A DNA stretch of 64,000 bases from Stenopsyche tienmushanensis (lineage: Eukaryota > Arthropoda > Insecta > Trichoptera > Stenopsychidae): contig WACJ01000326.1 in NCBI GenBank assembly GCA_008973525.1, forward strand, positions 124,001-188,000. The letters run 5' to 3'. Below are positions 55,750-64,000 of this stretch, piece by piece. Each line of letters opens with the position of its first letter. Positions within the stretch are counted from its first letter, which is position 1. Under the pieces are notes generated by a model, which saw only the letters and a list, made by a program, of their open reading frames with translations, did not search any database and had not been told where the DNA came from. The position numbers were made by a program, and so were the translations under genes.

Positions 55750-56680
55750 TGAAGTCCTTATCTTTAATGGGTAAAATCTATTGTGATTTTATGTGTATTA
55801 ATTTAAATGATAAGCCGCATGGAAGGCTTTCACGCATAATGCGAGCGATGTAAATTTGAAGTAAGTAATGTGAGTCATTGAAATGCACCGGCGGTGTCAT
55901 TGCATGTTATGCAAGTTATGAATTAGGGTCACATTTGACCCCGTCCGATTAGAGCGATCGATAATGTAATGATCGAAGATGATTAGAGCGGAAGTAAAGA
56001 TGTGGTAGCTGGTAGTTAGTAGAAGTTGGTGCTACCGCTAGCATGTGGACGCGTAAATAGATAATTTAGCACATAGCGAGTTAGCAAGAGATCTCACCGC
56101 TAGTGACATATGCCCATTGAATTTGTCACATGTGCCGAATGGGTTTGTCTCTGTCTGGCGCGAAGGAAAAGCGTAGTTGCGCGTGAGACGGAAGAAGGTC
56201 CGAACAGCTGTACGGCTGCAGAGAAGAATCGGCCGCTGACTAGATACCGTTGGAAAAACAGAGACGACGCTATTCAAAGTTCTAAGGGACTGTTTGGTAG
56301 CACACATGTCCGCGAGGTAGATTGCGCGACAGCTGTGTATGTGCCTTATACTTTACTATATGTTCCAGGGGTGTAGCTAACCCATTTGCAAAAAAATATT
56401 ATTTAAAAAAAATTGCAATATATTAAAATCGAAAATTTCACATGACAAGATAAAGTCTCAGCATTGGAGATTGAATGTGTAAATAGGATTAATATCAGGA
56501 TATTTGCTATAAATTTATCCGAACAAATTATTTGAATCAGCTAACTAAAAGACTTAAAATAATAAGTATTTGGTATACAGTTTTAGTATTTCGAATATAT
56601 ATGTTATATTCTTACATATATTATATATTTTTAAGATGACTTTTGGATCATATCTTTTTATGGAACCAATGCCAACAACT
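55750..56680. other. Intergenic DNA with a GC-richer block at 56000-56370
   Basis: Bases 56030-56370 have raised GC and open frames on both strands (88 and 89 codons) but no motif. 'caggggtgtagctaaccc' at 56365 resembles a hAT-type end, so part may be transposon. A 5' UTR or promoter segment is another possibility. Confidence 0.3.
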
Positions 56681-56685
56681 TTGAC

Positions 56686-56772
56686 ATGGTTTTTCATGAC
56701 GAATATATGTTTTAAAAATGTAGTCGCCAGCCATATCTCCTGTAGGATTCGAACCCAAGATGATTGAGATTC
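56686..56772 (-). repeat. SINE-like repeat with RNA polymerase III B-box, copy 2
   Basis: On the minus strand GGTTCGAATCC (56755-56745) exactly matches the B-box consensus. It is followed by 'tacaggagatatggctgg' and 'acatttttaaaacatatatt', in the same order as 48901-48990. There is no convincing A-box or cloverleaf, so it is not called a tRNA gene. Confidence 0.5.
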
Positions 56773-56789
56773 TATTATTAAATAATGTA

Positions 56790-57690
56790 ATATATATTTA
56801 CATAATATGTCTCGTTTATCGTCACTTTGTTCTTCGATGATTTTTGCGAGCGTTCCTAATTTATTTGATGTGTCTGTGTTGTTTTAATTGAAAAAAAAAA
56901 CTTTATTTGATATGTGAAGGTTTAATTCTTTCTTTCATCATAAGAATTGGGATGAAGACCTACGTGATGCTTAAAAATATGTTTTAAAATTCATGATGAA
57001 AGAACTTTTTTCTGTTAGAACGAAAGATCAATCGGTGATAGCTTTGATCGAAATCATCTAAATTTGGAACTAAATCTCGCAGATTTTTTTTGTGCACACC
57101 CAATATTTGATAGGCGTTTATTGATCGGTCATCAAGCATAGAAATATCTTACATATTCGATATGATCAAACTACAGATATAAGCTTAAATAAGCATAGTG
57201 GATCCTAAATAAGGATATGGATTGTTGGGTTGTTTTACCCAAAGTAAAGTCATAAAAAGAGAATTGTTTTTTTTAAACATATAAATTACAAACATTACAA
57301 AAAAATGGTTAAGATATTGTACAAACATCTCAGGATGATATTATTAAAAAAAAGTTAACACATTAAGCAACTAACTAAAATACAAGAAATTCACTTAATA
57401 AAAACAATAACGCGTATAAAACAGAGACGGGTAAGATATTAGATAAAAGTTGACAGATAACATTTATCAAAAAATAATTCTCAGAGGTAATAAAAGACAA
57501 AATATATCTCGATAGCAAGTGAATAGATGAGAAAGCCTATAAGAAAGAAGAATTAAAAACACTAAGCCAGTCTCGCAACAAACAGAAAGTATAAAAGTTA
57601 TGCTGCAATGAAATTTCTTGATATAATAAATGTATATATTTCAAGTAGAATTTCATTATATTCTCTCTTTCTTGATCCTTTGTTTAGTGA
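56790..57690. other. AT-rich intergenic DNA, nothing recognised
   Basis: No supported exon or bounded repeat. Confidence 0.45.
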
Positions 57691-57812
57691 GTTAATTTTA
57701 AAATAACGTAGATGCTATATTCGTGCGTGCACCGCTTATCGTCCATACGAATCCATTTTTCTCTCAAAACCACGCAGCGTGAGTCAATCTTGTATATCAA
57801 TAAATGAACCTT

Positions 57813-58029
57813 AACACATCTCCACCGAGAAGGAAATATTTACCGTTTATGCAGATTGGTCGTTGTTACTTTTAGCATTGACTCCACTTTGACGGTATAA
57901 ATCATAGCTAGTATTTATGCCTTTTCTGCCGTCAAAGTGGAGTCGACGCAAAAGGTAAAAATACCTCTCCCGCCAATAACGACCAGTCTGCGTAAACGGT
58001 AAAAATACCTTACACGATGAAGATGTGTT
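57813..58029. mobile_element. Foldback element (long inverted repeats)
   Basis: The left arm 57813-57893 and right arm 57930-58029 are inverse copies with scattered mismatches and an extra about 18 bases in the right arm. Shared blocks are 'aacacatct', 'taccgttta', 'ggtcgtt' and 'gactccactttgacgg'. It sits inside a repeat whose uninterrupted version is at 15925-15965, so insertion can be inferred. Non-coding. Confidence 0.7.
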
Positions 58030-58059
58030 GATAGCACACGATATTCGCTCATTTGAACA

Positions 58060-58700
58060 TTTCTAATTTTTTGTTAATATTACATACACGTCATTATAAT
58101 TGATTGTTTTATTTAGGATTGTCTTTATTAACTGATAATACCGGATAATACTAATAAGAGCTGTATTTTTACAAGGAATTCTAACCGATACACCCCAAAA
58201 TAGATTCAATTGCGTGGCAAAGATCATTTAATGGGTAGTCCTGATGATCGCTGTTGAATTTATTTAAAAATAAAATGAAAATACCAAGATCTATTTAAAT
58301 CGCCTTCAGACATGACTAAAATAAAAAATGTTTGGATGATATTTTGATTATATTCTTATGTATAATTTCTGATGATTTGTATATAAAAGAAAAATAATAT
58401 CACATTTTAATGTATCTATATTTGCCAGGATCGCAATAAACGTGGGTTAGATATATACATACAATTATAAATGACATAATGGAGGCCAAACATTTTTTAA
58501 CCAATTAAAAAAATATTTGAGTTATAATTGTATGTATATTTTAAAAATAAATTATTATATTTTGTAACAATAATTTTGTTGTACGTTAACAGGATAGCAC
58601 CCCGAAAGATTTATGTGGCTTTATAAAAAAAGGGGGTTAATTATATTATTTTAAAAGTGAAATGCGCTACGTCCCTGGCTCAGCAGCTAGGGGGCTAAAA
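58060..58700. other. AT-rich DNA upstream of the RBM24-like gene
   Basis: No exon or repeat end supported. Confidence 0.4.
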
Positions 58701-58711
58701 TTATCCATGTG

Positions 58712-58831
58712 TATATAGAGCGGCATGGTGGGGGGTGCTGCTAGAAGCACAGTCGCGGGACGACCTTTCAAGTCATCGCCGCGCCACAACTCATCGCTCC
58801 CGACTCGTTGCCATCGCACGCGAACACTCAG
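58712..58831 (+). promoter_or_regulatory. Candidate promoter and non-coding first exon of the RBM24-like gene
   Basis: TATATAG at 58712-58718 is followed about 25-30 bases on by the start of a GC-rich segment. That segment ends at a strong donor, actcag|gtgagc, at 58831-58832. An acceptor-like 'tttgtatctaaatag' ends at 59559, before the coding exon. This is an inferred 5' UTR exon model without transcript evidence. Confidence 0.35.
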
Positions 58832-59681
58832 GTGAGCTGTTCAGTCCCAAGCCACACTCCACTCCCATCATATTTGCCAAGGATCTCACTCCCACTCGTA
58901 TACTGATAACGCGATTTTCATTCCAATTGTCCAACTATCAGAACAAACTGTTCTCAAGCAAATCCCACAGATGTGCCAAATATTCAAAACCAGGATTTAT
59001 AACATCATTTTTTTGCACTCGAATTAAAGCCCACATCATCAATGGTCATCATCATAAATGACATTATGTCTTTGTCCGCTCATAACACTGAATAAATGCA
59101 TAAATCCTAGTGCTTCCGCTGAAAATGTATGACGCACAATAAATCCACACGCTGAAACGAAGCGCGCGCCAAAATTGCTTCGTCACTTGTTGGATACGAA
59201 AGTACAGCTCCAAATTTCATTCGTAAATCCATGCAAATTCAAAGATTTCCTCTCAAATAAATGCATGCCACATTCAAAACATTAAAAAGTCCAATCTGAA
59301 CAGCCCGCCTGATTTAATTGTGATTTTCTCTTTGTAGCTGGAATGATAGTAAACAAATCGGCTCAATATATTATTTTTTTACGTCGATAATAATACAGAA
59401 ATAATACAGAGTGAACTTCAAGAATCGCCGATTCTATCAGTGCTTCTTAAATTTTATGAACAAAAACATTTTTGGAATCGAATTGAACTCTAAAATCGTA
59501 CGCTGAACTCGACCTGTGCCATCCGTTTGGATTCGGACGCGTCTTTTGTATCTAAATAGCGATCCAAGTCAAGTGCAGTCGGCAGCCGTCGGCGTAGGGG
59601 TTAAATCGAAAAGCCGCCAAAATTCTAGCCCAATTGCCTCCAGAGCGAACCCTGCCAGCGGGCGGGGCGGAAGCTCTGAGG

Positions 59682-59903
59682 ATGCTCATGCCAGCGTTGG
59701 GGGCCGCGGAGCCCGAGGGCATCACCCTGGCTTCGTTAGTGTCTCACCAGAAAGACACGACGTGGACCAAGCTCTTCGTAGGAGGGCTCCCGTATCACAC
59801 CACCGACAAGAGCCTCAGGGAGCACTTCGCCGTCTACGGAGAGATAGAAGAGGCGGTCGTCATCACGGACAGACAGACCAGCAAAAGCAGAGGATATGGA
59901 TTC
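59682..59903 (+). CDS. Rbm24: RBM24/RBM38-type RNA-binding protein, first coding exon (partial)
   Basis: The frame from ATG 59682 (another ATG at 59688) gives 74 residues ending at a perfect donor (ttc|gtaagt). Residues 22-74 are the start of a single [22 protein letters not shown] with RNP2 L-F-V-G-G-L at 31-36, then [18 protein letters not shown] and S-R-G-Y-G-F. The exon stops inside RNP1. This is the pattern of RBM24, RBM38 and worm SUP-12, regulators of splicing and mRNA stability in muscle and other tissues. The exon is far richer in G+C than the window average. The remaining exons were not found in the last 4 kb and presumably follow beyond it. Confidence 0.85.
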
Positions 59904-62640
59904 GTAAGTCCCTTTATTTTATCTAAACACAAATCATGCTTCATTTCGATCACGGCGGACGCTCGGCTTCAAACTCAACTCCAATCAATTCCCGCGACGA
60001 TACGAACGTTGGCATGGCGGCAAAGCCATAGTCGCATATCTGTGTCCATTTCATCCAAGGGACGCGACCTAGTTGCTTTATGTATTTATGGCTTAAATGG
60101 CCACCCCATCGGGAACCCTCTATCTAAATGTCCTCCCCTAATGAAAAGACTGCACGGGTGCCAATTATGCTCCCGATGTTGAGGGCTGTGCAGAAGACGT
60201 TTCCCACATTACCGTGCGACACGCGATCCCGTTAAAACTTTTCCATTGCTATTATTACTCTTCTTCGAACAAAAAAAAAAACAAGATCATTTACGTCCTC
60301 CATAATTGGACACTCCACAATCAATTGGCCGTACATCACACGAACAATTCAATTTGTAGCTTGGGATACCACGGATGTGCATCATCGATCCGATGATTTA
60401 CAAGTCGTAAAAATGCAGAAATATTGCCAACAGTCTCGATAAACTCCAAGATTGCTTCAGAAGTAACCATTTGCAGCCTTCTTTATTAAACATAACATTG
60501 CTGCTATAAATTCTATGCAATATCGAGATTCAAATCGTTCACTGGTGTCAGCACCAATTGTGATGATTAATGATGCAATATTGATTTGGCATATTTAAAT
60601 ATCTTACATATTTAAATGAATCCAGCAAACTGGAGGCTCATAGTGTGCGCTAAACTCCCCCAAAATTTCCCACGTCCTTTTCATCTCCCCTCGCAGAGGA
60701 GAGCGACCCTCGTTTGCTGCGTTTTCGTGCAATCAATTAATGAAAATCGGAATTTAATCGCGTTTCGTTCGGGGGCCTAATTTGGTTTTCTCGAATCCGA
60801 TTTTGCACCTAGGCTACGATATTTTTGACAGCGTGATAGGATTATCTTCCTCCCGACCCAATGAAACACCAATATTTAATCAATCAGTGCTATTTAATAA
60901 TGCTATCTCGTTGCAGATAGCGCGGTAGCATTTTGATATTTCAAAATGGCTCATATAGTGTATTTTTATATATTGACTTTCGGCAGATAAGAGCTGACGA
61001 GTATTTTTCAGCACTTGAACCCCAAATATCCATGAAAATTCTCCTGGTTGTCAGGACGTATGACATCTGTTGACTTTTTTCTTGTCTAGACGGTTAATGT
61101 TAACCCTGGCATTATCTGTCCGGAGATGAAAATGTCTTCCAACTGGCCAATTGCCATCCGGTGTGGTTACATTCCGATTTTTATTTGGCGTATTATTTGA
61201 AACCATGTTTGTTGGTAATATAAAAAAATTATCACAATATAAAACGTTCAAAAAAAATATTTTTTTGGGAATTTTAGCACGTATATATAATGTACCTATA
61301 GATAAGAGGATTCATTCAAAGCGTCGATCTATTAAAAATCATATTTGTATGTGTTTTCAATATTCAGAAGTGATATACAAGAGAGTTTGTATTTAGATCA
61401 GCGAGTGAAAATGAATAGCGTTGGGTCGTAAATCAAATGGTGATAATTTATTCAAAAATAGTCTCAGCATATAAAAGCATATCGAGTGTATTCAAATGAG
61501 TTCTATTCTTAGTCTGCTCCCTTCCACGATGGAAAATTGGATTGATCTCGGAAGTGGAGCATGGGAGATTCCTCGTCAGCACTTCCTCGAGACTTATCGT
61601 TTAACAACCTTTGGTATGATAAGTGCCGATGTGCAGACGATGAAGTGTGGAGTATCCCTACATAATCATCTCGCTGATACCCAAGTGTTCAAGTGTCCAC
61701 CGATCTCAAAGTCGGCTCAAGAGCCTGTCTTCCTCCCCTCTTTCTACACTTTTCCCAGAAATGCTTTTGGCTTTGCTCCAGAATATTTTTTTGCACCAGA
61801 GACACGATAAACATCGGTTCATATCTCTCCAATGGCTTCCTACGCTAAAAAATATTTGTCGCTGATGATTTTCACATTGGGAATAATTTGATGATTTATG
61901 ACCTAAAAACAACCCCACGATCATAACATCAAGCATTGATTCCCGGATAAATGATGCAATTTTCCAATTCAAAATGACGATTTGATCAAATCCCGATGGA
62001 TTAAAAATTGCACATTTTTTATCATATTTATCGGGATCAGAATGCATCCAGATTTCAGCGAAAACCATCGACGAAGGGCAAATTGTAGTATCCGGAATAC
62101 GCATAATGGGGTTTGATACACAGCCTGCATGCATTTATGCAACAAAAAATGCGTTCCGTATTATAAATGCTGTGCAGCTGCATTAGTACAATGGGGCTTA
62201 TGGTCCCTAAGCCTCCGTCGTATGGTCCCTATATGTGCCTACGGTGGAAAAAATAATAGATCCGCCCTTTGATTCATCCTTACGATTTTTTCGTCGACTC
62301 TGATATGCCTTTTATATTTTTCAAAATAAGCCATGCAATTTTACGCCGTCAAAGATGTTTATATTTGATGAGCAATTTATTCGATTTCGCGCATACAAAT
62401 CAACGAGTGCCAAACGTACAGTGTCGGGTCGTAAATCAAATGATGCGTATCTTATTTAGGACTTCGTATGCAGTGACAATTAGCATGACGCTTTAATCTC
62501 AAGCATAATTTGGATGTTAACACATTAAATCCGGGGACACGCGATCAAATTTAACCACATGTCGTCGATACCCATATTATTCCGTTTAGCCCACAATTTT
62601 TATTTTAATTTCGAAATTTATCATCTAATTTCGTTTTGGA
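59904..62640 (+). other. Start of a long intron of the RBM24-like gene
   Basis: Starts with GTAAGT. No continuation of the RRM was found. The words 'gggtcgtaaatcaaatg' occur at 61424 and 62424, marking an internal dispersed repeat. Other open frames lack motifs. Confidence 0.5.
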
Positions 62641-62649
62641 AGAAATACA

Positions 62650-63175
62650 CAGGGCCGTAACAAGGGCGTAGAAAAGCAAGCGCCCGCCACGGGCGCAACT
62701 GGGCTTGGGGCGCAAAACGCAGAATACTGACTCGGTCGAGAGTTGCACATGTTTTTTATTTTACTTGATCATTCTACTTTACATAAATCAACACTGATTG
62801 ATTCTGTCCGTTTTTATAATATATATAGAGTTGTCTAATACATTTTTTCTTCGTTAGCGCTTAAACACTGGGCTGACCAAGCCGGCATAAGCCCGCAATA
62901 AAATAAAGACAATCATATTTTCGACCGATTGTAAAATTTAAATAACCCACCCGATCAGTCTTCTTCAGACAACTTCGTTTCATAATGATAGTTTTTAATC
63001 GTAGACACGTTCAAGTATGGCATCCGATCGCGAGGTGCTCATTCGTCATATCAGTGGTCCGAAAAGCGGACCAATTGGACACACAGACCTAGTGGCCACT
63101 CCGTCCTCTTTTAGGGACTTTTTGCAGCATTTTATATAATCTGTACGATCACGGAAGCAACTTAGCGTCTAGGCA
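62650..63175 (+). mobile_element. hAT-like non-autonomous repeat, copy D (most complete)
   Basis: It starts CAGGGCCGTAAC at 62650 and contains the whole uninterrupted body: 'cgcagaatactgac', 'caacactgattgattctgt', 'cggtccgaaaagcgg', 'cactccgtcctctttt'. It is the reference for the other copies and supplies the empty site for the TTAA element in copy B. No transposase frame. Confidence 0.7.
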
Positions 63176-63707
63176 CTTTCTATTATAGTATTTTTTTAAA
63201 AATAGGAGTGATTGATTGTAATCCTCTCCATGCGTAAGTTATCTAAGGAGAATTTCCATTATTTAATGAGTGTTTTATAATATTATCTTTCATTGAATTA
63301 AGACCACTATCGAATGCTTAGATCTTGGAAGCTCGTAAAGATCAATCTTTGATTCTATTGACGATGTTTGAAACAAAGTTATCTCAAATATCTATATATG
63401 ATATGATAGACGTTTTGTAGTGGAGATGAATTATGAAGATCTGAATATTATTACAATTAATGGGAAGATTAGCAACAGTTGATGGTAGATCTGATGGAAA
63501 AGATGCCTGAAATAATATTAAATTGATTAAATGGCCAGTTTAATCAACGCTTTCACTTGTAGCTGGCATCTATGAGTCTTTTCCGCGTATTTATCACATA
63601 TTTTTTAAATTCACGCTTGCGAAAGTGTTTTGATAGTCCAGAGGGATGATTGTTTGCCTTCACATTGATGGAATTTGAGCCATATACAATTGGCTCCTAT
63701 ATTATTT

Positions 63708-63950
63708 GAAAAAGTGCAAACAATAAGTTGGCAAAGTTTTATCGCAATCAAATGAACGGTATAGCAGCGCATTAAATACGGACAAACAAACATTGATTTT
63801 TTTTATATATTAGACTATGCCTATGTTACTCACGGAATCTTTAGCAATAAATGGACGAAGTTTTATCGCAATCCGATGAACGGTATGGCAGCGCATTTCG
63901 AACGAACAAAACCCAGTTCATTTTTATATATTAGAATATGTATTCATACG
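63708..63950. repeat. Tandem duplication, two units
   Basis: The words 'agttttatcgcaat', 'gatgaacggtat' and 'gcagcgcatt' with following 'tttttatatattaga' occur in the same order at about 63735-63815 and 63866-63940. A weaker third relative lies at 14245-14275. Confidence 0.6.
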
Positions 63951-64000
63951 AGGATCGTCACACTTTTTGGATTGTCTTTTGGATTCTGGGATGTAGAGAC

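Noticed and set aside
56686..56772. A tRNA gene on the minus strand
   Set aside because: Only the B-box/T-loop-like word is present. I could not fold an acceptor, D or anticodon arm, and a second copy shows it is a repeat.
59516..59926. A 136-codon Arg/Gly/Ser-rich frame overlapping the RBM24-like exon
   Set aside because: It is the alternate register of a GC-rich exon whose other frame encodes the conserved RRM.

Overview
The window is about 64 kb of AT-rich nuclear DNA from an animal, most probably an insect. It has spliced genes with short GT-AG introns (about 80-90 bp where no transposon has landed), and the transposons (mariner, Tc1-like, Tigger/pogo-like, hAT-like, a TTAA-site element, an R1-like LINE) are kinds common in arthropods. 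I cannot name the order or species. No bacterial operon, CRISPR array, rRNA or intact tRNA gene is visible.

Host genes. (1) 20804-25428 (+): a complete ten-exon organic anion transporting polypeptide gene of 709 residues, with the family signature around D-D-A-R-W-M-G-A-W-W, a cysteine-rich Kazal-like loop and one GC-AG intron. (2) 27155-27528 (-): a small two-exon gene of 93 residues that reads as Gemin7, a core member of the SMN complex. (3) 28373-30348 (+): a two-exon secreted, Asn/Ser/Thr/Tyr/Pro-rich glycoprotein of unknown family, with a mariner-type MITE filling its intron. (4) 32047-37850 (+): a two-exon, very large secreted repeat protein (1540 residues to the first stop). A one-base frame change near 36735 separates it from a further 370-codon open frame of the same composition. 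(5) 59682-59903 (+): the first coding exon of an RBM24/RBM38-type RNA-binding protein. It ends at a perfect donor inside RNP1, and the rest must lie beyond the window. Weaker candidates are a 65-residue signal-peptide-bearing ORF at 5384-5581 (-), two terminal exons of an unrecognised gene at 7478-7757 (-), and an unrecognised 131-codon frame at 8746-9141 (+).

Layout. From 1 to about 18.7 kb is a transposon graveyard: hAT-like repeats, a Tc1/mariner-like family with a W-F-Q-Q-D transposase motif, two inverted copies of an R1-like LINE, mariner deletion derivatives and a TTAA-flanked element nested in a hAT-like copy. From 18.7 to 38 kb is the gene-rich part. From 38 to 58 kb is again mobile-element debris: Tigger-like MITEs, at least eight mariner remnants, a possible tRNA-derived SINE pair and a foldback element. 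From 58.7 kb onward lies the promoter side and first coding exon of the RBM24-like gene, followed by a long intron with a further hAT-like copy.

The genes do not form a pathway. The Oatp product imports amphipathic organic anions at the plasma membrane, Gemin7 acts in snRNP assembly, and the RBM24-like protein regulates splicing or mRNA stability. The two neighbouring secreted proteins share orientation, exon layout and intron phase and may be a locally evolved pair of extracellular matrix, mucin, silk or glandular proteins; that is inference.
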